A stretch of DNA of 64,000 nt from contig NZ_BBXJ01000001.1 in the NCBI RefSeq assembly GCF_001019715.1, forward strand, positions 434,001 through 498,000. Direction: 5' to 3'. The notes below the pieces were generated by a model. It searched no databases and was not told where the DNA came from. It was given only the letters and a program-made list of their open reading frames with translations. Source of the stretch: Rodentibacter caecimuris. GTDB taxonomy: Bacteria; Pseudomonadota; Gammaproteobacteria; Enterobacterales; Pasteurellaceae. Below are positions 9,342 to 19,515 of the stretch, in pieces (position 1 is the first letter of the stretch; each line of letters opens with the position of its first letter). The position numbers were made by a program, and so were the translations under genes.

Positions 9342-10226
9342 ATGTTTAAAAAATGCTTTTCAGTTTTGTGTCTATGTATCCCAGCCCCCTTAACCATGGC
9401 ACAATCCTATGTCGTTTACGATTTCACTCACGATAAAGTCTTGGAAAGCAGCTCACCAAACCATGTTCAACCTATTGCATCAGTAACAAAACTAATGACT
9501 GCAAATGTATTTTTAGAAAATAATAAAAATCCTCGTTGTGCCGCCTCCATTACAGATGATGATCATGACTATATCAAAGGTACCCGTACAAAATTACCGA
9601 CATATACGCCCATTCCTTGTAATGAACTACTAAAAGCAATGTTAGTTCATTCCGATAACTATGCAGCCCATGCCCTTTCCCGTTCAGCCGGAATGAGCCG
9701 CCTACAGTTTATTCAGAAAATGAATGAAAAGGCTCGTGAACTTGGTATGCGTTCCACCCGCTTCACTGATAGTTCAGGTTTATCGGATAGTAATATTTCC
9801 AGTGTGATGGATCTGGTTAAGCTGACTAAATATTCCTTGAATAAACCGCAAATTAAGGATTTTTCTAATATGCCAAGCGCTTATATTCAGGCCGGCGGAC
9901 GTCAGGTATTGGTGAGAAATACCAACAAACTGGTACGAGAAGCCGTATTCGATGCAGCAATTAATAAAACCGGCTATATTCGTGAATCAGGCTATAATCT
10001 GGTATTTGTTAATAAACATCTTTGCCGAAATTCAGCCATTGGGGTGATTAGTTTAAATAATAGCTCCTCCCAATTCCGCACTAATTTCACCAAAAACAAA
10101 TTAGAAAAATATGGTTGTATTGCCGGACACCGGCTCAATAATTTCACACCTGATGATGCACAATATGAAGAAGGTTACGATGAAGAAGGGCTAAGCAATC
10201 TGATTGAACAACTTTCAAAACAATAA
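9342..10226 (+). CDS. pbpG: D-alanyl-D-alanine endopeptidase PbpG (PBP7-like)
   Basis: A periplasmic penicillin-binding protein that cuts cross-links in peptidoglycan. A signal peptide (cleavage likely after MAQS, near residue 20) precedes the S11 peptidase domain. All three active-site motifs are present: SVTK at 47-50, SDN at 104-106, and KTG near 213 (in INKTGYIRESGYN). The 294-residue length fits PBP7. It stands alone between divergent rlmN and the metal transporter, with its own terminator. Confidence 0.93.
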   Translation: MFKKCFSVLCLCIPAPLTMAQSYVVYDFTHDKVLESSSPNHVQPIASVTKLMTANVFLENNKNPRCAASITDDDHDYIKGTRTKLPTYTPIPCNELLKAMLVHSDNYAAHALSRSAGMSRLQFIQKMNEKARELGMRSTRFTDSSGLSDSNISSVMDLVKLTKYSLNKPQIKDFSNMPSAYIQAGGRQVLVRNTNKLVREAVFDAAINKTGYIRESGYNLVFVNKHLCRNSAIGVISLNNSSSQFRTNFTKNKLEKYGCIAGHRLNNFTPDDAQYEEGYDEEGLSNLIEQLSKQ

Positions 10227-10238
10227 GTTTCGCTATTC

Positions 10239-10267
10239 TACCGGCAACACGCCGGTATATTTTTATT
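10239..10267 (+). terminator. Terminator after pbpG
   Basis: Stem TACCGGC (10239-10245) with GCCGGTA (10251-10257), then a T-rich tract. Confidence 0.85.
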
Positions 10268-10354
10268 CCTACAATCATCAACATTTAAAAGCATAGAAAA
10301 AATCTATCATCCTTTTTGATATGCTAACCGGCGTAAAATAAAATCTTTAGAATT

Positions 10355-10398
10355 TGATAATCATTTTTATTTGAAATCTCTACAAAAAGTAGTACTAT
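10355..10398 (+). promoter_or_regulatory. yfeABCD promoter with Fur-like box
   Basis: TGATAATCATTTTTA (10355-10369) matches 12 of 14 defined bases of the Fur 7-1-7 consensus. It abuts a promoter with -35 TTGAAA (10371-10376), a 16-base spacer and -10 TACTAT (10393-10398). Downstream, GTGAAT and ATTCAC (10407-10412 and 10427-10432) form an inverted repeat in the likely leader. Iron repression is the inference. Confidence 0.6.
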
Positions 10399-10475
10399 TG
10401 TCCCCAGTGAATGTAAACTGTACTGTATTCACCTATCATTCAAGTAAAACGAATTCTACTTTATAAGGAGATCTT

Positions 10476-11357
10476 ATGCGAATTTCATTAAAAATTATGA
10501 CCGCACTTACGTTAGGTTTATTTATGATGCAAGCCAATGCAAAATTTAAAGTTGTTACGACTTTTACCGTTATCCAAGATATTGCACAAAATGTAGCGGG
10601 CGATGCAGCAACGGTGGAATCTATCACGAAACCCGGCGCGGAAATTCATGAATACGAGCCGACCCCAAAAGACATTGTAAAGGCACAATCTGCCGATTTA
10701 ATTCTATGGAACGGTTTAAATTTAGAGCGTTGGTTTGAGCGTTTTTTCCAAAATATTAAAGATAAACCGGCCGTAGTGGTGACAGAAGGCATTACACCTC
10801 TTTCTATTTATGAAGGGCCTTACAAAGACGCGCCTAACCCACACGCTTGGATGTCGCCTTCTAATGCATTAATTTATATTGAAAATATTAAAAACGCACT
10901 GATTAAACATGATCCTCAAAATGCCGATGTATATGAAAAAAATGCAGCGGATTACACACAAAAAATTAAACAGTTAGATGAACCGCTTCGTGCTAAACTT
11001 GCACAAATTCCGGAGTCCAAACGTTGGCTGGTCACCAGCGAAGGAGCTTTCAGCTATTTGGCGAAAGATTACAACTTAAAAGAAGGTTACTTATGGCCAA
11101 TTAATGCCGAACAACAAGGAACGCCTCAACAAGTTCGTAAAGTCATTGATTTGGTTCGTAAAAATAATATTCCGGTAGTGTTCAGTGAAAGTACTATTTC
11201 ACCTAAGCCGGCACAACAAGTGGCGAAAGAAAGTGGGGCAAAATATGGGGGAGTATTATATGTAGATTCTCTTTCAACCAAAGAGGGCCCTGTACCAACC
11301 TATATCGACCTATTGAATACCACCGTTTCCACCATAGTTAAAGGATTTGAAAAATAA
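10476..11357 (+). CDS. yfeA: Iron/manganese-binding periplasmic protein YfeA (AfeA)
   Basis: Cluster A-I metal-binding protein of an ABC importer for chelated iron and manganese. After a signal peptide ending near QANA (residue 22), the four expected metal ligands can be placed: His58 (GAEIHEYEP), His123 (PNPHAWMSP), Glu189 (TSEGAF) and Asp264 (LYVDSLS). The ATG has a strong ribosome binding site (AAGGAG). Its stop overlaps the yfeB start by one base (TAATG). Homologues are called afeA in Aggregatibacter. Confidence 0.95.
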   Translation: MRISLKIMTALTLGLFMMQANAKFKVVTTFTVIQDIAQNVAGDAATVESITKPGAEIHEYEPTPKDIVKAQSADLILWNGLNLERWFERFFQNIKDKPAVVVTEGITPLSIYEGPYKDAPNPHAWMSPSNALIYIENIKNALIKHDPQNADVYEKNAADYTQKIKQLDEPLRAKLAQIPESKRWLVTSEGAFSYLAKDYNLKEGYLWPINAEQQGTPQQVRKVIDLVRKNNIPVVFSESTISPKPAQQVAKESGAKYGGVLYVDSLSTKEGPVPTYIDLLNTTVSTIVKGFEK

Positions 11358-12262
11358 TGGAATCATTTTCGACATCAATTTGGGTGAATGACGTAACCGT
11401 TCGTTATAACAACGGACATACTGCTATTCACGATATGAGCTTTTCACTCAATGACGGTACGATTTGCGCACTGGTTGGCGTGAACGGTAGTGGAAAATCA
11501 ACCCTGTTTAGAAGTCTAATGGGGTTAGTAAAACCACAAAAAGGTGAAATAAAACTATGCAACCTACCGATTTCTCAAGCCCTAAAACGTAATCTGATTG
11601 CTTATGTTCCGCAATCGGAAGAAGTGGACTGGCAATTCCCCGTTTCCGTTTATGATGTCGTTATGATGGGACGTTATGGATACATGAACCTTTTACGTAT
11701 CCCAAAATCTATTGATAAACAAAAAGTGCAAGAGGCGATGCAACGTGTAAACATTGAGCATCTTGCACATCGCCAAATTGGCGAACTCTCCGGCGGGCAA
11801 AAGAAACGGGTATTTTTAGCTCGCGCATTGGCGCAACAAAGCCCAATAATTTTGTTGGATGAGCCTTTCACCGGCGTAGATGTTAAAACGGAAAACGCCA
11901 TTGTGGATTTGTTGCAGCAACTTCGTAGTGAAGGGCATCTAATTTTGGTTTCGACTCACAATCTAGGTTCTGTGCCTGATTTTTGTGATCAAGTGGTGAT
12001 GATCAACCGCACAGTTATTGCAGCCGGAAAAACAGAAGACACCTTTAATCAACATAATTTAGAGCTCGTCTTTGGTGGTGTGTTGCGCCATATCAGATTG
12101 CAAGGTGAAGACTTACATAATGATGAAGACAAACGCGCAGTAACGGTACTGACCGATGATGAAAAAGCGGTGGTATTCTACGGTGAAACCAAACAGGATC
12201 CCCCTGCCACAACACAAGATTGCAATTTTGACACGTCCGCGAATAAAAAAGAGAAGGAATAA
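11357..12262 (+). CDS. yfeB: Iron/manganese ABC transporter ATPase YfeB (AfeB)
   Basis: Cytoplasmic ATPase of the YfeABCD importer. Walker [10 protein letters not shown] lies at residues 41-49; the signature LSGGQ and Walker B IILLDEP follow in the second half of the core. After the ABC core a hydrophilic tail of about 50 residues, rich in Asp, Glu and Lys, extends to residue 301; such tails occur in this subfamily. The start overlaps the yfeA stop by one base and yfeC begins 3 bases after its stop, so it is the second gene of one operon. Confidence 0.95.
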   Translation: MESFSTSIWVNDVTVRYNNGHTAIHDMSFSLNDGTICALVGVNGSGKSTLFRSLMGLVKPQKGEIKLCNLPISQALKRNLIAYVPQSEEVDWQFPVSVYDVVMMGRYGYMNLLRIPKSIDKQKVQEAMQRVNIEHLAHRQIGELSGGQKKRVFLARALAQQSPIILLDEPFTGVDVKTENAIVDLLQQLRSEGHLILVSTHNLGSVPDFCDQVVMINRTVIAAGKTEDTFNQHNLELVFGGVLRHIRLQGEDLHNDEDKRAVTVLTDDEKAVVFYGETKQDPPATTQDCNFDTSANKKEKE

Positions 12263-12265
12263 CCT

Positions 12266-13114
12266 ATGCTGGATTTATTACTCGAGCCCTTCTCTTATGA
12301 CTACATGTTGAAAGCAATGATTTTGAGCACGGTTGTCGGAGGAATTTGCGCTTTTTTGTCTTCCTATTTAATGCTCAAGGGCTGGTCATTAATTGGTGAT
12401 GCCTTATCCCACTCCGTTGTACCGGGTGTCGCCATTGCTTATGCGTTTTCCTTACCTTATGCGCTCGGTGCATTTTTTTCAGGTATTTTAGCCGCAATTT
12501 CTATTTTATGGATTAAATCCATTTCTAAGCTAAAGGAAGATGCTGTTATCGGTTTTATTTTCAGTACATTTTTTGCGCTCGGATTATTGATTATTTCCTT
12601 AAATCCGACTGCCGTAAATGTGCAAAGTGTTATTTTAGGTAATATTTTGGGCATTGCAGATGAAGATATCTACCAAGTTTCGATCATTATCGGTATTTGT
12701 TTAGTCTTGCTTTTATTATTCTGGAAAGATCTACTACTGATTTTTTTCGACGAAACTCAAGCGATTACCGTAGGGCTTTCACCACTTTTCTATAAAACCT
12801 TATTTTTTACCTTATTAAGTGCTTGTGTAGTCGCTGCATTACAAACCGTAGGAGCAATTCTTGTAATCGCAATGGTCATTACACCGGGTGCTACGGCTTA
12901 TCTACTGACGGATAAGTTTAAAACCCTAGCGATCATTGCTGTGATATTAGGCTCAATCACCAGTTTTGTGGGCGTTTATATGAGCTATTATTTAGACGGT
13001 GCAAGCGGAGGAATCATAGTTACACTGCAAACTTTACTTTTCTTGCTCGCATTTTTGTTTTCCCCAAAATACGGCTTACTTACTCGCAACAAAAAGGCGG
13101 TACCCGATGTTTGA
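12266..13114 (+). CDS. yfeC: Iron/manganese ABC transporter permease YfeC (AfeC)
   Basis: Membrane permease of the importer, ABC-3 family, 282 residues with about eight to nine membrane segments. The conserved segment MLKGWSLIGDALSHSVVPGVA is seen near residues 37-57. It shares that segment with its paralogue yfeD and overlaps yfeD by 8 bases. The pair probably forms the heterodimeric channel. Confidence 0.95.
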   Translation: MLDLLLEPFSYDYMLKAMILSTVVGGICAFLSSYLMLKGWSLIGDALSHSVVPGVAIAYAFSLPYALGAFFSGILAAISILWIKSISKLKEDAVIGFIFSTFFALGLLIISLNPTAVNVQSVILGNILGIADEDIYQVSIIIGICLVLLLLFWKDLLLIFFDETQAITVGLSPLFYKTLFFTLLSACVVAALQTVGAILVIAMVITPGATAYLLTDKFKTLAIIAVILGSITSFVGVYMSYYLDGASGGIIVTLQTLLFLLAFLFSPKYGLLTRNKKAVPDV

Positions 13115-13919
13115 TTGGTTTTTAGAGCCTCTCCAATTTGCTTTTATGCAAAATGCGTTGCTCACAGCATTAATTGTCTCTACTATCTGTGCCTTACTTT
13201 CCTGTTATTTAGTATTAAAGGGTTGGTCATTAATGGGTGATGCGATTTCTCATGCCGTGCTACCGGGAATTGTATTAGCCTATCTGATAGGTATTCCTCT
13301 TGCTATCGGGGCATTCCTATCCGGCATTTTTTGTGCTTTCGGCGTGGGTTATTTAAAAGAAAACAGCCGAATTAAAGAAGATACCGCCATGGGGATTGTG
13401 TTTTCAGGCATGTTTGCCATCGGATTGGTGATGTTTACCAAAATTCAAACCGAGCAACATTTAACCCATATTTTGTTTGGCAACGTATTAGGGGTCAGCA
13501 ATATTGAATTAATACAAACTGCGGTCATTTCTACCTTTGTTTTTCTTGTTATTCTCTTTAAACGCCGTGATTTATTACTTTATTGTTTTGATGCAAGCCA
13601 TGCTCGGGTTGCCGGTCTCTCACCACAGGTTTTGCATTATAGCTTACTCATTCTAACTGCGCTCACTATTGTCAGCACCATGCAGGTAGTTGGCGTAATT
13701 TTAGTGGTTGCCATGTTGATAGCACCGGGAATTACTGCCCTTACATTGACAAAATCCTTTGATAAAATGCTATGGGTCTCTGTCATAACCTCAGTTATTT
13801 CAAGCCTTATGGGCGTGATTTTGAGCTATCACTTTGATGCCTCAACGGGTGCTTGTATTATTTTATTGCAGGCGGCAATTTTTATCCTTGCATTAGCCTA
13901 TAGCAAAATTAAACAATAA
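13107..13919 (+). CDS. yfeD: Iron/manganese ABC transporter permease YfeD (AfeD)
   Basis: Second permease of the importer, 270 residues, paralogous to YfeC: both have LKGWS-L-GDA-SH followed by VLPG or VVPG, and an ATMQVVGVILVVAM-like segment (here STMQVVGVILVVAM) near residue 190. It overlaps the yfeC end, so translation is likely coupled. It is the last gene of the operon; an inverted repeat follows the stop. Confidence 0.95.
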   Translation: MFDWFLEPLQFAFMQNALLTALIVSTICALLSCYLVLKGWSLMGDAISHAVLPGIVLAYLIGIPLAIGAFLSGIFCAFGVGYLKENSRIKEDTAMGIVFSGMFAIGLVMFTKIQTEQHLTHILFGNVLGVSNIELIQTAVISTFVFLVILFKRRDLLLYCFDASHARVAGLSPQVLHYSLLILTALTIVSTMQVVGVILVVAMLIAPGITALTLTKSFDKMLWVSVITSVISSLMGVILSYHFDASTGACIILLQAAIFILALAYSKIKQ

Positions 13920-13924
13920 TTCAA

Positions 13925-13943
13925 GGCGGATATATTATCCGCC
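13925..13943. terminator. Hairpin between yfeD and rlmC
   Basis: Perfect stem GGCGGATA (13925-13932) with TATCCGCC (13936-13943) and a three-base loop, between convergent genes. The T tract is weak, so termination is likely but not certain. Confidence 0.65.
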
Positions 13944-13950
13944 CGAATCG

Positions 13951-15126
13951 TTAATTTATGATACGCGCTAATAAGGTCAGCACTTCATAATGTGCCGTAT
14001 GCGGGAACATATCAAAAAGCTGAATTTTAACAGGCTGATAATGTGTCAGATCGCGTAAATCTTTCCCCATAGAAATGGCGTTACAACTGGAATATAAAAT
14101 AAAGTGCGGTCGGATTTGGTTGAGAAATTCGCTTACTGCCTTTCCGGTTCCACGACGTGGAGGGTTTACAATAACCAAATCCGGGCGTTCCTCATTGCCG
14201 TTCAACACAAAATTTGCCGCATCTAAAGACTGAAATGTCACATTCCGTAAAGCTAATTTTTGGGCGGACATTTTTGCCGCTAAAATTGCCGATGGCGAAA
14301 TTTCAATACCGGTCAGTTCAACGTTCTGCCCTTTTTCTCCTTGCAATCCATACGCACAATGCAAACCGAAACCGCCCACACCGCAAAATAGATCCCATAA
14401 TGTTGTTACAGGTAAATCTTTTACCCATTGTTGTGCCGTTTTATATAATCCTGCGGCAACCTGAGGATTCGTTTGGAAAAAACCTTGGGGACGAATAAAA
14501 AGTGGAATATCATTAAAACGTTCCGCTAAAAATTGTTGTTTCGTGAGAAAAATTTCTTGCTCCCCTTCTAAAATAGCGGCGTGTTGGGGTTGCAGATTTA
14601 CACTGACGACCTCCAGTTGAGGTAATTTAGCTATAAGTCCGGCCAACTCCCGACAAATTAACGCTAACTTATTTTCAGAACGCAGCACAAAGCGTAGCAT
14701 TAACTTTCCTGTTGATACGCTTTCCGTCAGTAAAATATATTTAAGTTCACCTTTCTTCTTGGCAACGTTGTACGGCACTAAGCCGGCACGCCCGATAAAA
14801 TCTTTTAGAATCGGGAAGATCGTTGCAAAATGCGTGGGATAAAGAGGGCAATCACACAAATCAACCGCACTATTCGGACCATTAGGATCTTGCAAAATAC
14901 CGAGAATCGGTCGTTCCACCGAGCCGCTCACAACCATTTTAGCTTTATTACGAAATGCCGACGGTTGTGATTGGAAAGGGGCTAACCAAACCAAATCATC
15001 ACAATTCAAATGAGAAAGCTGCGTTTTTAGATGAGTGATTTTCTCAGAAATTTGCCGTTCATAAGGCATTTTAAGCCATTGACATGAACGACAATTTCCC
15101 GCTTGATAATGGCGGCAATCCATCAT
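13951..15126 (-). CDS. rlmC: 23S rRNA (uracil-747-C5) methyltransferase RlmC
   Basis: SAM-dependent RNA m5U methyltransferase of the TrmA/RlmD family. N-terminal cysteines in [17 protein letters not shown] match the RlmC iron-sulfur motif. The C-terminal catalytic Cys is in YSSCNAISM, and the SAM region reads [14 protein letters not shown]. The start at 15126 gives an ATGA overlap with the nagZ stop (TGA, 15125-15123); an adjacent second ATG (15123) is equally possible. It is the last gene of the hinT-ycfL-nagZ-rlmC run. Confidence 0.92.
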   Translation of the reverse strand: MMDCRHYQAGNCRSCQWLKMPYERQISEKITHLKTQLSHLNCDDLVWLAPFQSQPSAFRNKAKMVVSGSVERPILGILQDPNGPNSAVDLCDCPLYPTHFATIFPILKDFIGRAGLVPYNVAKKKGELKYILLTESVSTGKLMLRFVLRSENKLALICRELAGLIAKLPQLEVVSVNLQPQHAAILEGEQEIFLTKQQFLAERFNDIPLFIRPQGFFQTNPQVAAGLYKTAQQWVKDLPVTTLWDLFCGVGGFGLHCAYGLQGEKGQNVELTGIEISPSAILAAKMSAQKLALRNVTFQSLDAANFVLNGNEERPDLVIVNPPRRGTGKAVSEFLNQIRPHFILYSSCNAISMGKDLRDLTHYQPVKIQLFDMFPHTAHYEVLTLLARIIN

Positions 15127-16166
15127 GCTTTGCCTGCCAACCATGCTTGTTGAAGCGCCGACAATTTTTTATGGTTTTCCAACCAACGTGGTGTTTTGGT
15201 CAATTCAGACCAACTATATGATTTTTTCTTAAATAAACTATTTAAACGTGTTTGACGCTGAATAAAGTGCGGTTGATTTTCCGTGAGTTTTAACTGTTCC
15301 AACACTTGAATTACACCAGCCCGCTCATTACAAAGTAACAATAAATCGCAACCGGAATTCAATGCCTTTTCACTACGAGCGACAAAATCCCCCATAAACC
15401 CTGCACCTTTCATCCCCAGATCATCGGAGAAAATCGCTCCGCTAAAATTCAATTTTTCACGTAAAATTTGCTTTAACCAATATTCTGAGCCACTTGCTGG
15501 CTGACTATCGCATTGAGTATAAATCACATGGGCAGGCATAATAGCATCCAATTTTTGCTGAGCAATCAGTTGTTTGAAAGGTTGGAGATCCCGACTAAAA
15601 ATCGCCTCCTGAGGACGTTCATCATAAGGTGTTTCCAGATGGGAATCTGCCAATACGTGTCCGTGACCGGGAAAGTGTTTGCCCGTTGTTGCCATTCCTG
15701 CTTCACGCATTCCCTCAATAAAAACGCCTGCTAAATTGACCGCACTTTGCACATCACTACTAAAGCTGCGATCGCCAATAGCACGACATTCATGGCCTAA
15801 ATCCAACACCGGCGCAAAGCTGAGATCAATATCAAGCGCTGCCATTTCCGCCGCCATTTGCCAGCCTGATTCTCTCGCCCAATGTTGCTGCTGCAAAACA
15901 TCGGATAATGAGGCAAAGGCTTGCATTGCCGGCAACTGTGTAAAACCTTCACGGAAACGTTGCACACGACCACCTTCTTGATCCACCGTAATCAGTAACG
16001 GTTTTTTCACCCGCTTACGTACGGATTTCACCAATGCCTGAATCTGTTCTCTCTCATAAAAATTGCGGGTAAACAGAATTAAACCGGCAACTAAAGGATG
16101 CTCCAACAATTCAACTTCTTCTTGAGTTAGCTCGTAACCTTCAAGATCAATTAATAAAGTAGACAT
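15123..16166 (-). CDS. nagZ: Beta-N-acetylhexosaminidase NagZ
   Basis: Cytoplasmic glycoside hydrolase family 3 enzyme that removes N-acetylglucosamine from anhydromuropeptides during wall recycling. The hallmark [18 protein letters not shown] (near residues 164-181) holds the mobile catalytic loop histidine, and [10 protein letters not shown] near 248 holds the Asp nucleophile. The 347-residue length is normal. It begins 3 bases after the ycfL stop and overlaps rlmC. Confidence 0.95.
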   Translation of the reverse strand: MSTLLIDLEGYELTQEEVELLEHPLVAGLILFTRNFYEREQIQALVKSVRKRVKKPLLITVDQEGGRVQRFREGFTQLPAMQAFASLSDVLQQQHWARESGWQMAAEMAALDIDLSFAPVLDLGHECRAIGDRSFSSDVQSAVNLAGVFIEGMREAGMATTGKHFPGHGHVLADSHLETPYDERPQEAIFSRDLQPFKQLIAQQKLDAIMPAHVIYTQCDSQPASGSEYWLKQILREKLNFSGAIFSDDLGMKGAGFMGDFVARSEKALNSGCDLLLLCNERAGVIQVLEQLKLTENQPHFIQRQTRLNSLFKKKSYSWSELTKTPRWLENHKKLSALQQAWLAGKA

Positions 16167-16169
16167 AAT

Positions 16170-16520
16170 TTACTGTAAATAAAGACGATAGTTGGTACTT
16201 TCCAACGTTGGTTTAATCAGCTCAACAGACTGTCGTGCTTGAGGTTGTAAACGCAAATTGCCGACAACGCTTTCACGCTGATCCGCCCAAACTTGGGTTA
16301 CGCCCTGTGCGTTATACCAAAAAAGATGATAATTCACATTAACCGGTTGGCTAGTTTTATTTTTTACCCACGCAGAATCCGCTGACACGTTTGCCTCAAC
16401 AACCGAAGCAAGTTCCGCCGTTATATTCAAAATAGGGGTATTCGTGTGAACCAAATTCGGCCCTGAAACGGAACACGCCGAAAGCACCAAGCCCGCAAAA
16501 ATAATCAATAATTTTTTCAT
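16170..16520 (-). CDS. ycfL: YcfL-family lipoprotein (DUF1425)
   Basis: A small lipoprotein, 116 residues, with a lipobox ending at Cys16 (LVLSACSV). The mature part matches the YcfL/DUF1425 family pattern, including the VNVNYHLFWYNAQG segment. Its function is not established; in E. coli it lies between hinT and genes for peptidoglycan control and recycling, the same setting as here. Its start overlaps the hinT stop by one base. Confidence 0.8.
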   Translation of the reverse strand: MKKLLIIFAGLVLSACSVSGPNLVHTNTPILNITAELASVVEANVSADSAWVKNKTSQPVNVNYHLFWYNAQGVTQVWADQRESVVGNLRLQPQARQSVELIKPTLESTNYRLYLQ

Positions 16521-16870
16521 TATTTACCCAACATTTTGCCAAGCGGTTCGCCCCCTAGAAGGTGCATATGAATATGAAACACTTCCTGACCGCCATGTTT
16601 GTTGCAATTGACAATTAAGCGGTAACCGTCTTCCGCAATCCCCTCCTGTTTCGCCAATTTTGCTGCGACTGTGAACAGGCGTCCAAGCGAGGTTTCATCT
16701 TGTTCGGTTACCTCATTGGCTGTTGGAATCAATTTATTTGGGATAATTAAAATATGGGTTTTAGCTTGTGGCGCAATATCGCGAAAGGCGGTCACCAATT
16801 CGTCTTGATAAACAATATCGGCGGGGATTTCTTTACGAATAATTTTGCTGAAAATGGTTTCTTCTGCCAT
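16520..16870 (-). CDS. hinT: HIT-family purine nucleoside phosphoramidase HinT
   Basis: Cytoplasmic hydrolase of the histidine triad superfamily, acting on adenosine 5'-phosphoramidates. The triad HIHMHLLGG places His99, His101 and His103; the N-terminal [19 protein letters not shown] is typical of HinT. Length 116 residues is usual. It heads the hinT-ycfL-nagZ-rlmC run, with a ribosome binding site (AAGGAAAATCC) ahead of the ATG. Confidence 0.94.
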   Translation of the reverse strand: MAEETIFSKIIRKEIPADIVYQDELVTAFRDIAPQAKTHILIIPNKLIPTANEVTEQDETSLGRLFTVAAKLAKQEGIAEDGYRLIVNCNKHGGQEVFHIHMHLLGGEPLGKMLGK

Positions 16871-16892
16871 AGGATTTTCCTTCTATCAATGA

Positions 16893-16924
16893 AAAAAGTG
16901 CGGTTGAAAACTACCGCACTTTTT
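16893..16924. terminator. Paired uptake-sequence hairpin between ppiD and hinT
   Basis: Arms AAAAAGTGCGGT (16893-16904) and ACCGCACTTTTT (16913-16924), 8-base loop. It sits beyond the main ppiD terminator and before hinT. Confidence 0.75.
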
Positions 16925-16968
16925 ATCAGAAATCAGTTCTGATTGCAATTTACCGTTATTCTTTCAAG

Positions 16969-16995
16969 AAAAAAGCCTATGTTCTCATAGGCCTT
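16969..16995 (-). terminator. Terminator after ppiD
   Basis: Stem GCCTATG (16975-16981) with CATAGGC (16986-16992), a four-base loop, and a six-base T run on the minus strand. Confidence 0.85.
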
Positions 16996-17012
16996 TACTC
17001 AAAACTTATTAA

Positions 17013-18875
17013 TTAGTTCTCATCTTCTTGTTTGATAAAAGCTTCATTAATTTCAATTTGTGCTTTATCACGTAATGCTTGTAGCAGTTGTGCACGTAAT
17101 TCAAGTTGCTGTGTTTGACGTAATTGTTCGCCAAATTGAGCTAATTCCTGCTCATTCAGCTCACCTTGTTCCACTTTATTAAGTGCCACAATAATCACAT
17201 CGCCTTTCGCATTACGCACTACTTTATACACGGTTGTACCATTTGTCGGTTTTTCCATGGAGAAAATACCATTGGTTAAAATCGGATCTTGATTTTCAGT
17301 AAAAGCGAAAGTTTGCTCAGCACCGAAAGAAATACCCGCCGGTAATTTATTTGGAGCCGTCGGCAGATCATTGATTATCTGTGTTGCCGATGTGATCAAT
17401 GTTTTTTCCGCTTTGTCACGTTTTAAAAAGTTTTCAATATCCGATTTTGCTTCATCTAATGTTTTTACGCCTTCTGCTTTATGCTCTAACACGCGTACCA
17501 AAACGATATTTTGTTCCCCTACGTTTAATGGTTCGGAATTTGCCCCGCCATTTGAAATATCGGAATCAAACATTGCAGAAATCACATTAGGTGAATTTAA
17601 CGCGGTCGGTACATTTTCACGAGAAAAATAACCGCTTTCCTGTACTTTTACACCGGCTGCGTTTGCCGCACTCTCTAAAGATTTACTGTCTTCAAAGGCT
17701 TTTTCACGTACATTTTTTTCAATCGTGTAGAAACGGTTTTCCAATAAGCTTTTACGTACTAAATCTGTGATTTGCGCTTTTACTTCATTTAATGATTTTT
17801 CTTTACGCTCTTCCACCAGGATAAGGTGAAAATTACCGTCAACATTAACAGGTTCACTGAATTTTCCGACCTCAAGTCTTGTTGTCGCCTCTTCAAAAGC
17901 TTTTGGTAATTCATTAGCATTTACCCAACCCAATTCACCGCCATTCTCACCTGAAATTTTATCTAACGAACGTGTTTTGGCTAATTCGGCAAAAGTTGCA
18001 CCATTTTGTAATTCTTGATAAGCCGTTTGCGCATCTTGCTCATTTGCAAATTGTATATGCGCTACTCGCTGTGTCATAAACTGTGCTTTATTATCTTGAT
18101 AATATTGTGCAATTTCGATATCGCTTACTTGAATATCCTTCGCCACATCTGCTCCTGAAACTTGAATATATTGCACTTTTACTTGTTCAGGTTGCACAAA
18201 CGTTTTTTGGTTGGCTTCATAGTAGGTTTTCACTTCATCTTCAGTGATACTTTGTTTTGCCATTTCATCGGCAAGGGATAACGTCGCTAAACGGGCAAGA
18301 CGTTTTTGAAAGAAAAGTTGAGCACTGTCTTTTACCTGAACCGGCACCACAAATTCACTATCCGCAATACCGTTTTGCATTTGCTCAAGGGTCAGTGCGC
18401 CACGCAAAATATTCGCATAAGCATCAGAGCTTAAACCGTTTTGTGCAAGAATTTGTTGGTATAATCCATTATCAAATTTCCCATTTGATTGAAAATTCGG
18501 ATCAAGCACAATGGCACGTTTAATCATTTCATCGCTCACACCCAATTTTAATTCTTTAGCGTATTGGCGAAGTAATTCTTGATCAACCAAACGATTAATA
18601 ATCCCTTGACGCAAAGCATTAACAAATTCCGGTGAATCGGACTGAGTTAAAAATGCCTCACCTTCTTGTGCCGCACGTGCTTCAAATTCTTGGTTATAAC
18701 GATTCATAAAATCTTGCTGGGAAATGGTTTCACCATTGACCTTTGCAGCATAAGAATCGTAGTTGCTAAATAAATAACCAGACATCCCCCCTACTAAGAA
18801 TGAAATGGTAATCAACCCGAGAATAAATTTAGCAATTTTGGTATTCGCCATACCGTTCATTTTTTCGATAAACAT
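17013..18875 (-). CDS. ppiD: Periplasmic folding chaperone PpiD
   Basis: A membrane-anchored chaperone with a parvulin-like domain, acting on proteins leaving the Sec translocon. The 620-residue protein has a cytoplasmic N-terminus, one membrane segment (residues 15-35), a SurA-type N-terminal chaperone region, and a parvulin domain near 265-355 with the family pattern ELGWVNANELPKAFEEA. PpiD homologues often have weak or no isomerase activity. It is transcribed alone, with a terminator behind it. Confidence 0.94.
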   Translation of the reverse strand: MFIEKMNGMANTKIAKFILGLITISFLVGGMSGYLFSNYDSYAAKVNGETISQQDFMNRYNQEFEARAAQEGEAFLTQSDSPEFVNALRQGIINRLVDQELLRQYAKELKLGVSDEMIKRAIVLDPNFQSNGKFDNGLYQQILAQNGLSSDAYANILRGALTLEQMQNGIADSEFVVPVQVKDSAQLFFQKRLARLATLSLADEMAKQSITEDEVKTYYEANQKTFVQPEQVKVQYIQVSGADVAKDIQVSDIEIAQYYQDNKAQFMTQRVAHIQFANEQDAQTAYQELQNGATFAELAKTRSLDKISGENGGELGWVNANELPKAFEEATTRLEVGKFSEPVNVDGNFHLILVEERKEKSLNEVKAQITDLVRKSLLENRFYTIEKNVREKAFEDSKSLESAANAAGVKVQESGYFSRENVPTALNSPNVISAMFDSDISNGGANSEPLNVGEQNIVLVRVLEHKAEGVKTLDEAKSDIENFLKRDKAEKTLITSATQIINDLPTAPNKLPAGISFGAEQTFAFTENQDPILTNGIFSMEKPTNGTTVYKVVRNAKGDVIIVALNKVEQGELNEQELAQFGEQLRQTQQLELRAQLLQALRDKAQIEINEAFIKQEDEN

Positions 18876-18937
18876 ATTTACCCTTTTTAAAAGACAAAAT
18901 TTTTGGAATTATAATCGAAAGTGAGGAAATTCGCACC

Positions 18938-19504
18938 TTAAAATACCAAAGCATCATGCTCAAATAAAATTTTAATCCCCATAATAATAATGACTAAACC
19001 ACCGAAAATTTCGGCTTTACTTTTAAATTTTCTTCCTAAAAAATGACCGCTTTTTACACCGATAAAAGAAATTACAAACGTTGTAATACCAATAATGCAT
19101 ACTGCCTGAATAATATTCACATGCAAAAAAGCAAATGAAATACCGACAGCCAGTGCATCAACACTGGTCGCCAAGCCCAAACTAAGTAGCCGTTTAACAT
19201 TGATTATCTCTGAAACCGGCTCCTTTTCCTCCTCGGTGAAGCCTTCACGAATCATATTTGCACCGATCAATAATAAAAGGATAAAGGCAAACCAGTGATC
19301 CCATTCTTGAATAATTTTGCTAAATTGCGAACCCAATACATAACCTATAAGTGGCATGATTGCTTGGAAACAACCAAAGCAAAGGGCTATCATCACTGCC
19401 TGTTTCCATCGAAAAGATCGCATAGCGAGTCCTTTCGAAATCGAAACGGCAAAGGCATCCATCGACAATCCCAGTGCAATAATCCACAATATATAAAATG
19501 CCAT
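18938..19504 (-). CDS. mntP: Manganese efflux pump MntP
   Basis: Inner membrane exporter of Mn(II). The 188-residue protein has six membrane segments in two repeats, each with the key Asp: GLSMDAFAVSISKG near residue 16 and GLATSVDALAVGISF near 117. The start lies 11 bases after the mnmE stop, so it is probably cotranscribed with mnmE. That leaves no room for the yybP-ykoY manganese riboswitch that controls mntP in E. coli. Confidence 0.95.
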   Translation of the reverse strand: MAFYILWIIALGLSMDAFAVSISKGLAMRSFRWKQAVMIALCFGCFQAIMPLIGYVLGSQFSKIIQEWDHWFAFILLLLIGANMIREGFTEEEKEPVSEIINVKRLLSLGLATSVDALAVGISFAFLHVNIIQAVCIIGITTFVISFIGVKSGHFLGRKFKSKAEIFGGLVIIIMGIKILFEHDALVF

Positions 19505-19515
19505 TATTTCTGTCT

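Noticed and set aside
10407-10432. TyrR or LexA site in the yfeA leader
   Set aside because: TGTAAA is present, but the second half (TGTATT) matches only three of six bases of a TyrR box. The CTGT-N8-ACAG pattern of LexA is also absent.
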